A stretch of 64,000 nucleotides of DNA from Brachycybe producta (lineage: Eukaryota; Arthropoda; Diplopoda; Playtdesmida; Andrognathidae): the NCBI GenBank assembly GCA_036925085.1, contig JAUPFP010000001.1:21291229-21355228 (forward strand). The letters are read 5' to 3'. Under the pieces are notes generated by a model. That model made no database searches. It was not told the origin of the DNA and saw nothing but the letters and a program-made list of their open reading frames with translations. The position numbers were made by a program, and so were the translations under genes. Of this stretch, positions 30,182 to 41,271 are shown piece after piece; positions within the stretch are counted from its first letter, which is position 1, and each line of letters begins with the position of its first letter.

Positions 30182-30470
30182 TGAGCATCCGGTGGGCATT
30201 TTGATGTTGGGTCCACTTGACATGTCAGCGTTGTTATTAAAGTATATATAGCAGCTAACATATTATAGATGTTCGTTGAGTCTTTTGTCGCTTGCTTTTT
30301 TATTGTGCTTTTTTTATTGAGTTTTTTTTTTTCTTTTGAAAAGGCGCCTCTTATAACGCTTGGTGTTTATACGGCACTGGCGCCTTGTTGCTTGCATGTA
30401 TGACTTGTGTAGGAGGCAGCAGCACATATTTAAGAACTGATTGAAATCATTGCATCGGTTTGCAACTGGT
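30182..30470. other. No gene seen
   Basis: If the exon above is real this would be intron. The stretch has ggcgcc twice (in aaaggcgcctct and actggcgccttg) and T-runs, but no second exon that I can support. Confidence 0.35.
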
Positions 30471-30970
30471 TTAATCGGTACACAGTTCGCATTTTTTTTT
30501 TTGGAAACCGGTTCTGATCAGTTCGTCAATCTTGACATACCGGTTCCCAATTTGCATTAGCATATTTGCAAGAGGTGGCACAAAGGGTAAAACTGAACCG
30601 AATCTACTCAGTTCGAAACCGGTTCTTATCAGTTTGACATATACTGGCAAGCCGGTTCTGTCAGTTCCAGTAATTGGCAAACCGGTTCTGTCATTTCCAG
30701 TAATTGGCAAACCGGTTCTGTCATTTCCAGTAATTGGCAAACCGGTTCTGTCAGTTCCAGTAATTGGCAAACCGGTTCTGTCATTTCCAGTAATTGGCAA
30801 ACCGGTTCCGTCATTTCCAGTAATTGGCAAACCGGTTCTGTCATTTCCAGTAATTGGCAAACCGGTTCTGTCATTTCCAGTAATTGGCAAACCGGTTCTG
30901 TCAGTTCCAGTAATTGGCAAACCGGTTCTGTCAGTTCCAGTAATTGGCAAACCGGTTCCAAACCGTTGAC
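30471..30970 (+). repeat. 30-bp minisatellite (ACCGGTTCTGTCATTTCCAG) and its flanks
   Basis: About ten 30-bp units (ggcaaaccggttctgtcatt, tccagtaatt) fill 30647-30960. The unit length is a multiple of three with no stop, so three different decapeptide repeats stay open on the two strands. None is a gene. The right edge, ggttccaaaccgttgacatc, is the inverse of the left edge of the 33.84-kb element, so both belong to related elements. Confidence 0.85.
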
Positions 30971-31525
30971 ATCTCTATTATTGACAAAAGTTATTAGCAA
31001 AATGTTATTAACATTTTTTGAGAAAAATATGTTGATTAACAAATGTTAGATAACAAAAGTTAATAACATTTTATAGCCCGATTTTTTATATTTGTTAAAA
31101 ACATAGCTAATAACACGTGTTTTCAGTAATATTATCAGTTTCTACCAGTTCCGAACCGTTAACATCTCAAATGTTGGCAAAATTTAATAGCAAAATGTTA
31201 TTAACATTTCTAGAGAAAAATAGTTATCATCAAATGTTAGATAACAAAAGTTAATAACATTTTATAGCCCGATTTTTTTTTTATATTTGTTAAAAACATT
31301 GCTAATAACCATGTGTTTTCAGCAGTATATCACTGTTTCTACCAGTTCCAAACCGTTGACATCTCTAATGTTATTGACAAACCCTTAATAGCAAAATGTT
31401 ATTATTATTAACATTTCTAGAGAAAAATGTTATCAACAAATGTTAATAACATTTTATAGGCCGATTTTTTTATATATATTTGTTAAAAACATTGCTAATA
31501 ACCAGGTGTTTTCAGCAATGTAATA
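30957..31525 (+). repeat. 190-bp tandem repeat, three copies
   Basis: Units start at about 30957, 31147 and 31338 with ccaaaccgttgacatctc. Each continues with gcaaaatgttattaacattt, ttaataacattttatagc and gctaataac...tgttttcag. The start of each unit equals the terminus of the minisatellite elements at 30.97 and 33.84 kb. Confidence 0.75.
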
Positions 31526-31868
31526 TCCATCTTTAAATTTATATTTCTTGTTTCTGTTTTTTTCACGCATGTGGGATCCAGGCAGAACACACACAGTGCA
31601 CACACACATATAGAGATTATTGAAATCTAAATTTTTTGAAGAAAATTTGATTTTGGATAAATCAACTTATTGGAACTTGTGTTGCTTTCAACATTTTTTT
31701 CTTCTTCTTGTTTTCTTCTGCCTTCAGGAGTTTTCTATTTTTCGATAATAACATAAATTGTGATTCTTTCTTTTTTTAATAATCTATATGACTGTTGTGT
31801 TTATCGAATGGAGACAGAATGTTATATAACTTTCCACACATAAAAATACACAAACACATTACATAGAA

Positions 31869-31933
<65 letters not shown>

Positions 31934-32070
31934 AAAAGGAGGCGAAAAGAACGGATTTATGATGATTTCGAGATTGGAAAATAATTCGACCAAAATTCTC
32001 ATTTTTCCTGTTTGAGAAAGAAAAAAGACAAAAAAAAAATGAGAGGAAAAAAAAAAGACTTTATTTATAC
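31526..32070. repeat. No gene; (GA)n microsatellite
   Basis: The GA run lies at about 31873-31920. The rest is T-rich and A-rich sequence with no credible frame. Confidence 0.6.
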
Positions 32071-32074
32071 ATAC

Positions 32075-32455
32075 ATGTATATGTTACTGTCAATCTGCAA
32101 AATCAGTCAATCTGCAAATTGCCTAGACAGTCTGCAGAACCACCAAATTGCTAGTGAATCTGCAAAATTCAATACATTTTAGGTGTTGGTTGTTTTGCAG
32201 ATTGCCTGGTTCCGCAGATTGACAGTAACATATATATACCGTGTGAGTATATGTTACTGTCAATCTGCAGAACCAGTCAATCTACATATTACCTAGGCAG
32301 TCTGCAAAACAACCAACCTGGTAGTAGTGAATCTGCAAAATTAAACACCTTAAAATGTATTGAATTTTACAGATTCACTAGCAGGCTGGTTGGTTTTTTT
32401 GCAGATTGCCTGGGTAATGTGCAGATTGACTAACATATACATGTATATATACCGT
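32075..32455. mobile_element. Family I MITE, two tandem copies
   Basis: Each copy is an inverted repeat: atatgttactgtcaatctgc on the left and gcagattgacagtaacatat on the right, with gaatctgcaaaattcaat or gaatctgcaaaattaaac and ttttgcagattgcctgg inside. Copy one is 32083-32235 and copy two 32250-32445. The same family hosts the hAT element at 20.29 kb. Confidence 0.7.
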
Positions 32456-32539
32456 GTGAGTATATGTTACCGACAAAGTAGAAAATCGGTTATTTTGAAA
32501 GTTTACTAGTCAGTTTGCGTAACCAAACACAAAACGCAA

Positions 32540-32900
32540 GACGTTTACGTTTTTTTGTAAAATCTGCGCGCAAAAACGTCAAGTGAACGTTTTTTTTTTA
32601 GAAACAACAATATAAATAAATTCAAATTCTTTTCAAAACTAGAATAGTAAAAAAGATTGTTAAAAGTTTTTTCATAGTTAATATCTTAAAAAATAAACAA
32701 TGTTTATAGTTCAGTTTGAAAAATGACCTGTTTTTTGGGGGTTTTAAATTGAAATTTCATGAAAACTATTTTCGACTTTTTCAAACTGTCATAAAAAGTT
32801 TATTTTGAAAGATAACGTCATGAAAAAACTTTTAGCATTATCATCAACTATTCTAGTTTCTAAAATACTATGAATTTTTTCTCAATATTTCTTCTGAAAA
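32540..32900. repeat. Family R repeat followed by family D palindrome
   Basis: 32555-32650 (caaaaacgtcaagtgaacg, ttttcaaaactagaatag) is the inverse of 20.03-20.13 kb. 32655-32900 has family D arms: gttaatatcttaaaaaataa on the left, and aagtttattttgaaagataa cgtcatgaaaa with attctagtttctaaaatac on the right. Confidence 0.6.
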
Positions 32901-32959
32901 ACGTTCGCTTGAAAAATATACATTTTCTCAAAATGGCGGTTAAGGGGGGGGGGGGGGGA

Positions 32960-33834
32960 AGAGTCCTCCTATAGAACATAATAGCCTCTGCAGTTGCACC
33001 ATCTGGTGGGTCAAAATGAAAATAATTATCTATAAAGCCACCTTAACCCAAACTGCACTTCCATTCGCTCTCATCTCAAAAATCGTACAAATCAAGTCGA
33101 AATTTCAAGTTTTCTTTTTGAAAAACTTCGAACTTTAACTTAAAAACACATAAAATCAATTCGAACCCTCTCAACCGGGTTCCAACCCAGGGTTTTTTTA
33201 TATATACATTGGAAACCATTTCTCAGAGGGGTTCAATTTCGGAGTTCAAAAGTACCAAGTTTTTTTTATTTCTCTTAATTGATGTTTTTTACACATTGAC
33301 TACTGTTTTTAGTCAAAGTACGAATGAATAATGTGTAATGCAACTACATTGACTAGTGATTTTATGGACTTGATGGGGATTTGATGAGCTGAAAAATATT
33401 TCTACAAATTTATAAGAAAAACGGATGTCTGAAATTGAAAGATTATGGCGGAGGAAAGATAGAGAGAATGAGAGGAGTTTAAATATCTAAATCCAGAAGG
33501 GATTTAAAGAACATTTTACGTTTGACGTTATTCTGTAATTCGACAATTGTAAAATGAATGGAAGAAGAAAAAAAAGATCTTTTTCTGACTTTTTCTCAAA
33601 CGATGATACTTTTTTAAAGTCTGAAAATGATGATATTATACAATTTAGTTCAGGTTGAAAAATCATCCTGATAAGACCCTGTTAGAGAGGGTGGATTTTT
33701 ACTGAATTTACTAAAAGCCCTTAGTATAGAGGGTGCATTTATATGCACTAAAAAGTGATCAAAATATGCATTAACATTTCTGATAATATGACAAATTTCT
33801 TTTAAAAAGTTAACTAAAGAATGGATCACATATG
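32960..33834. other. No gene seen; S-type repeat fragment
   Basis: 33080-33260 (gaactttaacttaaaaac, cgaaccctctcaaccgggtt, gaaaccatttctcagagggg) resembles the units of the 59-kb array. The rest is AT-rich. The 82-codon minus-strand frame at 33650-33898 is not recognised. Confidence 0.45.
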
Positions 33835-35100
33835 CAGCGATGTCAACGGTTTGGAACCAGTAGAACCGGTTTGCAAACTGTTTGAGAGCTGCTCGCAAGC
33901 TTAACTTCTACAGCAAAAAACAAGCGTGTTCGCGGTTGAATGGCCGAATAGCTCTCGAGAGTTTGTTTCTTAGTTTGTCAAGAGTTCGTGTTTTATTAAA
34001 GATGTCATTAAACGATGAAGATGCATTAATTGTAATAATATTTTTCAACCGGCGAGACTCGCTCACTCAGTCTAGACTGGGTTCTCTGTTCAGTAGATGG
34101 TCGGAGAACGAACCCTTTGATGTACCGCTTCAAGAGCGAACTTTGTACCAGTTCGCAAACAGCTATAGAACTGTTTGCCAGCTTCCGTCTAAACTGGGTT
34201 CTGGTTCCGTTTTTGTTTGCGAGCTCCTGTCCAAACCGAGTTCCGGTTCTGTTTCAGTTCGCGAGCTCCTGTCCAAACCGGGTTCCGGTTTTCTTTCAGT
34301 TCGCGAGCTCCTGTCCAAACCGGGTTCTGGTTCTCTTTCAGTTCGCGAGCTCCTGTCCAAACCGGGTTCCGGTTCTGTTTCAGTTCGCGAGCTCCTGTCC
34401 AAACTGTGTTCCGGTTCTGTTTCTGTCCGCGAGCTCCCGTCTTAAACCGGGTTTCCAGTTCTGTTTCTGTCTGCGAGCTCCCGTCTTAAACCGGGTTTCC
34501 GCGAGCTATCGTCTTAACCGGGTTTCCGGTTCTGTTTCTGTCTGCCAGCTCGCGTCTTAAACCCGGGTTTCCGGTTCTGTTTCTGTCCGCCAGCTCGCGT
34601 CTTAAACCCGGGTTTCCGGTTCTGTTTCTGTCCGCCAGCTCGCGTCTTAAACCCGGGTTTCCGGTTCTGTTTCTGTCCGCCAGCTCGCTTCTTAAACTCG
34701 GGTTTCCGGTTCTGTTTCTGTCCGCCATCTCGCGTCTTAAACCCGGGTTTCCGGTTCTGTTTCTGTTTCTGTCCGCCAGCTCGCGTCTTAAACCCGGGTT
34801 TCCGGTTCTGTTTCTGTTTCTGTCCGCCAGCTCGCATCTTAAACCCGGGTTTCCGGTTCTGTTTCTGTTTCTGTCCGCCAGCTCGCGTCTTAAACCCGCA
34901 TTTCCGGTTTTGTTTCTGTCCGCCAGCTCGCGTCTTAAACCCGGGTTTCCGGTTTTGTTTCTGTCCGCCAGCTCGCGTCTTAAACCCGGGTTTCCGGTTC
35001 TGTTTCTGTCCGACAGCTCGCGTCTTAAAACAGGTTTCCGGTTCTGTTAGCGAAAACAAATTCTGAACGGTTTGCGAGCGTGGTTTATCCGCGCCTTTAA
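33835..35100 (+). mobile_element. Minisatellite-bearing element (45-bp CCGGTTCTGTTTCTGTCCGC units)
   Basis: The left edge is gatgtcaacggtttggaacc. Next comes a unique part (33890-34200), then about 7 units of roughly 42 bp with gcgagctcctgtccaaaccg and about 12 units of roughly 45 bp with cagctcgcgtcttaaacccg. The right edge is near gcgagcgtggtttatccgc. The GC-rich units lack stops, hence long arginine/glutamine-rich frames on minus and serine-rich frames on plus; I reject them as genes. A partial inverted copy is at 1-400. Confidence 0.75.
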
Positions 35101-35978
35101 ATATTGCCAACAGCCTCTTATATAATTGGTCAGTATGTGTAAACCATGCATGCTTAAGGTCAATCTCATATCAAATGATTGTTGTAGGTGAATAATGGCT
35201 GTATTTTTTTTGTGCGTCTGTGTGTGGGGATTTTACACGGTCTTTTATATCGATTTTTTCGGCTGTTTTTCTTCTTTGTGGTCAAATTCTCTTTTCTCCT
35301 CTCATTTTTTTTTTTAAAAAGCATAACCTTTTCATTCTTTCTGCTTAAAAGTCTCTTTTCTACTCTCTCAATCCTTCACCAATTCATATATCTTTTTGCC
35401 TGCAAAATTTACTTCCTATATATATATATTTTTCTCTGGAGGTGGCCTTAAGGGGCTTCTATATTTTCTTTTTAGGTGTCAACGTCTTTCTCGTTTTTTT
35501 TAGCCTCTAAAAAAAAGTATTTCTCTTTTTTTTTGTCATTTTCGTTGTTTTCTCTGACAAATCGTCTCTATTTCAAGTACGAAAATGGAGCTTGTCATTG
35601 CCCCATACTTTATCATATGGTTATGAGATGAAACTATTCCTTTTATATATAAGGCCCTATATATGATAGAGCTTTAATGATGGGGTATGCTGCTGAGTCC
35701 AAACGTCATTCTAATGATGATGATGATGAGTTGGAAGTTTTTTCTTGTGTGTGTGTGTGATGCTTTGCAAGCTTACTTTTTTTTAGAGGGGGGGGGGGGG
35801 GGGGGGGGGAGGGTGCTTACTTTTTTTTTCTTCTTCATCAGGAAACACTTTCTTTTGAAAGAAGAATGAAAATGTTTTTTTTTGTGAATAAAGAAAGCAG
35901 AATCTTTTCTATGAGTATAAAGAGCGAGAGACCTTTAGGCAGATTTTTCTCTCTCTCTCTCTGCTGAGTATTGAAAGT
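35101..35978. other. No gene seen; pyrimidine-rich, poly(G)
   Basis: The stretch is T- and CT-rich with a 22-G run at 35788-35809. The 87-codon Phe-rich frame at 35188-35451 is low-complexity and not supported. Confidence 0.45.
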
Positions 35979-36350
35979 AGAGGTGGGACAAAAACCGAAC
36001 CCGAATCCTAAAAGGTTCTCGAATCCGTCGAATCTTCCGAATCTCTCGAATCCTTTCATATAAGAATCCTATATTATTCACTAAGAAGATACACATGAAT
36101 GAAATAATATTAAATATTAAATTATTAATAATAAAAAACACAGTGTGGCACTCGGGGTCGCCAACAAGGTGATCCATTTGTGATCCGGATACCATCAAAA
36201 TTGCAACAATCGCCGGTTTTTTTTATTAGTGAACACTATTGGACGTGAATGGAGTTTAAAATAATTTTACCAAAGTTTTTAACAGTTTTTTTTAGGTTAG
36301 GATTCGAAAGATTCGAAAAAGACGAAAAAAGTGCTAAGATTCGAGTTTTC
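35977..36350 (+). mobile_element. hAT-type MITE (TAGAGGTGGGAC family), nearly full
   Basis: It starts tagaggtgggacaaaaac and carries cgaatcctttcatataagaa, actcggggtcgccaacaagg, ttgtgatccggatacc and gttaggattcgaaagattcg. The right terminal repeat is absent; another copy begins directly after gagttttct. Confidence 0.7.
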
Positions 36351-36999
36351 TAATCTCCCGAATCTCTCGAATCTTTCATATAAGAATCGCATATTATTCA
36401 TTAAGAAGATAGGAATAAATGAAATAATATTAAATTAATTTTATATATATTAAGCTTTGTCTGTCTGTGTATAACGCTGTACAAACATGGACAAAAACGT
36501 TTAGCACGTCGGAATTTATTTAAATTTAAATGAACCGGTTTTTTTTTTCTTCTCATGGTCAACTTTATGTTGCGCTCTCCCGATCCAAGAACCCAAACAA
36601 TATTAAGGTGCTTATGCAAGCCGTCAAGGCAAATTACTTCTTGACAACCAGACATTCACACAAAATTAAACTAGATGCTCCCGTCATTTATGACGGATTG
36701 CCCCACTAGTTAATAATAAAAAAACACAGGGTGGGACTCAGGGTCGCCACAAAGTGATATTGGCCATACGGGGTACCACCGAAATTGCAACAATCGCCGG
36801 TTTTTTTGGTTAGTGAACGCTTCTATTATGGACGTCAATGGAGTTAAAACTAATTTTACCAAAGTTTTTAACAGTTTTTTTAGGTTAGGATTCGAAAGAT
36901 TCGAAAAAGACGAAAAAAAGCGCAAAGATTCAAGTTTTCGAATCTCGAATATTTTTCAAGATTTGCAAGATTCGAGGATTCGAACGACCTATCCCTAGT
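36351..36999 (+). mobile_element. hAT-type MITE, second copy, split by a Helitron
   Basis: The left part is 36351-36435 (aatctctcgaatctttcata to aataatattaaa). The right part is 36710-36999 (ttaataataaaaaaacacag to attcgaacgacctatcccta). The Helitron lies exactly in the aatattaaattattaataat stretch of the family, between A and T. Confidence 0.7.
36436..36709 (+). mobile_element. Helitron-like element, copy 2, nested in hAT copy
   Basis: The left region is ttatatatattaagctttgtctgtctg. The right end has the hairpin cccgtcatttatgacgg, a spacer and CTAG at 36706-36709, followed by T. The interior (caacgctgta-like, ggtcaactttatgttgcg, agattc-free) matches the other copies but lacks their pyrimidine tract. 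Confidence 0.7.
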
Positions 37000-37018
37000 T
37001 CCAACACAGAAAAGCTAT

Positions 37019-37167
37019 CAGGCCCGGACTGGACCGGCCGACTGACCGGCGATCACCGGTCAATTGGGGGCCAAAAGAAAATGGGGGCCAAAAATAAATA
37101 AATTAAAAAAATGGGGCCAACACAATTTCATAGCCGGTGGGGCCAACCACTAGCCAGTCCGGCCCTG
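37019..37167. mobile_element. 149-bp hAT MITE, perfect 8-bp duplication
   Basis: The ends are CAGGCCCGGACTGG and the inverse CAGGGCCGGACTGG. The flanks are aaagctat at 37011-37018 and 37168-37175. This terminal repeat is typical of a widely distributed hAT group in animals. The interior repeats gggggccaaa. Confidence 0.9.
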
Positions 37168-37175
37168 AAAGCTAT

Positions 37176-38029
37176 TATTTTAATGAATACGAGCCGTACT
37201 TTCCAATATGTTTTTTTTTCTTCTATGTTTTAACCCTTGTTGAGAGGCTTCAAGTGCCAAGTTTTCTTACTTGAATTTGTGCCAGCTAAAACACTCTTCA
37301 AGTAGCACTTCAAGTGTTAAGAATGTTATCTCTATTAAGAGCTTATAAGTTTTAAAAGATAAAATTTTTTGTTGCCTTCTAAAATCCTGGCATAAATATC
37401 AAATTTCTAAACCCCTTTAATTGAGATAAATTAGATTTTAATCTAGTTTATTTTCTTTGAATGCATTAATTTTAATTTGAGTCGAAAACAAAAGCGTTGA
37501 AGAAGATTTTTTTTGTCTTGTCTTTTTTTTTGCTGTTGTTAGAAAATTAGCATTGAACAATTTAAAGCCATATCTTTTAAAATGAAGAATTAATTCCCTT
37601 GTTTTTTGTTGCCCCTTAAGATTCAGTGTTACATTTCACCGATTCTTTTTTTTAAATGTAATTGCTGTAATCCTTTTGCAATTTTCATTTATTTTGAGGT
37701 TCCCTCACACAAAAAAAAAAGAAATTCAACGAAAATTAATGGCAATTGATCATTTGGCTATTAAATAATACTTAAGTTTTATGACTCATTTGCCATAAAT
37801 ATTTATTCCACTTAAATCTGTGCTTTAATTATGCATAAAGAAACAACACAAAAATAAGAAAATCCGCGATTTAAATCGGATGATTTTTTAATTACATCAA
37901 ACAATTTCCATAACGTTGTAAATGCCATTTAAGGATGACATACTTTTTTTTATAAAAAAAAACACATCTGAAATGGGGTTCTAAATGCCACGCTTCATGT
38001 AGGGGGGGGGGGGGGGGGGTTTGCTTGAC
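37176..38029. other. No gene seen; poly(G)
   Basis: The stretch is AT-rich with an 18-G run at 38002-38019. ttcaagtgccaagttttctt at about 37250 resembles the S-type array at 59 kb. Confidence 0.45.
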
Positions 38030-39058
38030 AAAAGTGGTCGAGAGTTGAAGTAAAATTGTGTTGTACAAGTCATAACGTTGTAAACAGCCAATAGCAATTC
38101 GAGTGGCAATTTGGCCAGTCTCTTACAGTGACTATAATCACGTTGTAAATGCCAACAATGTCACAACAGGCTGCTGAGTAATGTGTTCCATGCTTTAGTT
38201 GCGTAGCACAGTACAACAGTTGGTACAATATTGTGTCCCAAATTTTAGTTGTATAGGTGAAATTATGCAGCACTGTACAACAATTTGGCAAGTAATGTGT
38301 TCCAAGCTTTAGTTTTGCAACACAGTACAACAGTTGGTTGACTATTGTGTCAAAAGTTGTACAATAGGTTGATGAGTTATGTGTACCAGGCTTGTATAGT
38401 ACAGTATTAACAGTTGGTTAAATATTGCATTTTAAATTTTAGTTCTATAGCTCAAATTGTGCAACAATTTGACAAGTAATGTGTTCCAAGCTTTAGTTGT
38501 GAAACACACTACAATAAGTTGTCTCAAGTTGTGCAGCATTGTACAGCAGGTTGGTGAGTAATGTCTTCCAAGCTTTAGTACAACTGACTGGTTGACTATT
38601 GTGTCCCAAGTTGTTTCAAGTTGTGCAGCATTGTACAACAGGCTGGTGAGTAATGTGTACCAGGCTTGTGCAGCACAGTATGACAGTTGGTTTAAATAGT
38701 GTTCCAAATTTTAGTTATATAGCTCAATTTATGCAGCATAGTACAACAGTCTGGTGAGGAGTAATGTATTTCAAACTTTAGTTGTGCAGTGCAGTACAAC
38801 AATTGGTTGACTATTGTGTCCTAAGTTTTAAGTTGTGCAGCATTGTATAACAGGCTGGTGTGTAATGTGTACCAGGCTTGTGCAGCACAGTGTAACAGTT
38901 GGTTGAATATTGCATCTGAAATTTTAACTATATAGCTCAATTTATGCAGCATTGTACAACAGTCTGGTGATTAACGTGTTCCAAGCTTTACTCGTGCAGC
39001 ACAATACAACAATTGGTTGACTATTTTGTCCCAAGTTGTTTCAAATTGAGCAGCATAG

Positions 39059-39697
39059 CAGGGCCGCAAATAGGGGGCATGGGGGCGTTGCAACATTCAT
39101 CATGTAGAGGGGGCATCAAACTTACTTTTGGTAATATATATAAATTGAAATAATTATTTTCAATAATTTAATTTTAATTCATGAATAATAACTAATACCA
39201 TAAGCAGCCTCCCTACACTTATGCCACACCCATGTGAAAACACAACCAACAACCCAGACGTGTCTGAATCTGATTTAGTCGAAGAGCTAGTTGTTTTTCG
39301 AAATCTCCAAATGTGTCATGTTGTCACCAAAAGGACCACGACAAATAATGGAATACATTGTTAGCAACAATGTAATGGATGTGTATCCTAACTTAACCGT
39401 TACCATTAGAATATTTCTGACATTGTCACTTAGTGTTGCATTAGTTTGCAAACTGAAACTCATTAAAAACTACCTAAGAGCATCCATGGCACAGGAGAGA
39501 TTATCTGCACTTGCTGTGCTTTCAGTTGAAAACAAAATTGCCAGACAAATAAATGTTGATGATGTAATTGCAATGTTTGCAACTAAGAAAGCATGGAAGA
39601 GTGTTATTAAAATGATGTTCAAAAAATTATTCATTGAGGGTATTTTTTTCCACTATTGCACCTGGGCATCCTACTGTATACTCTAGTTGCGGCCCTG
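39059..39697 (+). mobile_element. hAT element with transposase C-terminal remnant, perfect 8-bp duplication
   Basis: Ends are CAGGGCCGCAAATA and the inverse CAGGGCCGCAACTA. cagcatag flanks it at 39051-39058 and 39698-39705. At 639 bp it is an internal-deletion derivative of a full hAT transposon: it keeps both ends plus the last part of the transposase gene. Confidence 0.9.
39269..39686 (+). pseudogene. hAT transposase C-terminal (dimerisation) domain remnant
   Basis: The peptide has VYPNLTVTIRIFLTLSLSVA, then KLKLIKNYLR, MAQERLSALAVLSVENKIA and VDDVIAMFATKKAWK. This is the order of the hAT C-terminal dimerisation domain (ZMYM/ZBED-type relatives). The usual A-E-R-S-F-S stretch between SVA and KLKLIK is missing (about six residues). 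A frameshift separates it from SDLVEELVV at 39269. Upstream DNA-binding and catalytic parts are absent, so it cannot be an active transposase. Confidence 0.8.
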
Positions 39698-39865
39698 CAG
39701 CATAGGCTGGTGAGTGTGTACCAGGTTTGGCCAGCCCACTGAGCCCAGTATAACAGTTGATTGAATATTGTATCCTAAATTTTTATTAATACAGTATAAC
39801 TCAACTTGTGCAGCATTGTACAACAGGTTTGAACACATGTTGCAAAAGCACTTTATGTATACAAA

Positions 39866-39950
39866 ATTTAGTTGAGTAATGTGACCCCAGCTTTATGCTT
39901 TAAAACTTTTCAACAAAAAACAAACTTTTAATGAAGTCTTTTAAGCGAGA

Positions 39951-39986
<36 letters not shown>

Positions 39987-40700
39987 ATTGAGCAAAAAGA
40001 TAACGTGATTTGCAAATACATAGATAGAAACACCACAAAAAGGGTTTCCATTACTCTGTCAAAACCTTTTCCCGATTTATTACCCATCAGTCTGTACGAC
40101 TACACACATACAACATACATAGGGGGTAAACACTTAACAAGACTAGCCCATTAAAGTTAGACCCCATATCATTGGACATCTCTCTTTCTCTCTCTCTAAG
40201 TTTCTAACCCACTCTCACCACCAATTTAGTTAAGAGTTAATAGCAACAGGACAAGCAACCCTATCTAAATAGCCTCATCTTTCCCTCCCCCTCCCCTCCC
40301 CCCCCAATTCCACCAAACCTTACCTCGCAACCTATCCTCTCCCGCAGTTTGTTCAAAACATTTCATCCTAATCGTGTTCCCTACTGCGCATGCGCTCAGT
40401 GGATGTATTTCAACCTCATTGCCTATGCAGACACACAACACACCTGATGATAGGTTAATAATGGTATAGAGGTAGAGCGAGAGAGAGAGAGAGAGAGAGA
40501 GACTCCCCTGGACACATTAGGACATTAAGAAACAATCTTCTCCGTCAAAATGGAAAAAAATCAGTCATTCTGCAGATTCACTTAGTAGATGTGTAAGATT
40601 ATAAATTTGGTTTGTAAATCTGCATTATGGTTCGAATTTTACATTATTTTTTGCTTAAAATGTCTAAGAAAATAAAATTACAAGATTTTTATTAGCAAAA
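39866..40700. other. No gene seen; GA repeats, NRF1-like motif
   Basis: GA runs lie at about 39950-39986 and 40477-40502. At 40384-40396 actgcgcatgcgctc contains the palindrome GCGCATGC, an NRF1-like site. The stretch 40140-40440 is less AT-rich and not repeated here, but has no credible exon. Confidence 0.4.
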
Positions 40701-40704
40701 AATT

Positions 40705-41267
40705 GGTGTTTTTCTATTTTTTTTTTAAAAAACTATTTCAAAATCGCGAATTTTTAACTCTAATGTTAAACTCCATTGAGTACGCGCTTGTAAGAAAAAA
40801 CACCCATTAAAATGCTCGTAAAAATAGCAAAAATAATTTTAAAAAACCACAATTAAACCACAATGAAGCCAACACATTGGCGCATGCGCTGATTTTTTTC
40901 TGGTTTTTTAAAATTATTTTTAGGTATTTTTACGAGCGTTTTAATGCATGTTTTTTTCTTACGGGCTTTTTACTCAATGGAGTTTATCATGAGAGTTAGA
41001 AATTCGCGATTTTGAAATAGTTTTTAAAAATAGAAGCACACTTTCCACTTTTTTTGTCATTCTATCACTAGATCAGCATATATTTAAGGCGCACATTGCA
41101 CTTTGAACCATCAAAATTGGACAACTTTAAATATGTAAAAATAAATATATTGCTGCGATTGTGTTTTTTTTTAAATAACATTTTTTCTTGGGTCTATGGG
41201 CTCGATAAGAAAACGATGCTAGCGCTCTTTGCGGATATTTGTCGAAGTAAGTTTACGATGTAGCCTC
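40705..41267. mobile_element. Family C MITE, palindromic, left end missing
   Basis: It runs from ttttttttaaaaaactattt caaaatcgcgaa through a centre near 40890 (gcatgcgctg) to acgatgtagcctc, followed by TTAA at 41268-41271. Both arms carry attaaaatgc/gcattttaat and gttaaactccattgag/ctcaatggagttta. Confidence 0.7.
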
Positions 41268-41271
41268 TTAA

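Larger units (their letters stand above)
38030..39865 (+). repeat. Minisatellite (GTGCAGCATTGTACAACAG), split by a hAT element
   Basis: Units carry ttccaagctttagttgtgca, gcacagtacaacagttggtt, gactattgtgtcccaagtt and gtgcagcattgtacaacagg ctggtgagtaatgtg. They repeat irregularly at about 110-200 bp. The array is interrupted at 39059-39697. Minus-strand Cys/Thr/Leu-rich frames across it are artefacts. Confidence 0.8.

Noticed and set aside
30471-31042. Three 137-159-codon ORFs with 10-residue repeats
   Set aside because: They are three frames of one 30-bp array.
34163-35110. Arginine/glutamine-rich repeat 'proteins' on minus and serine-rich ones on plus
   Set aside because: They are translations of the 42/45-bp minisatellite in different frames; no supporting gene structure.
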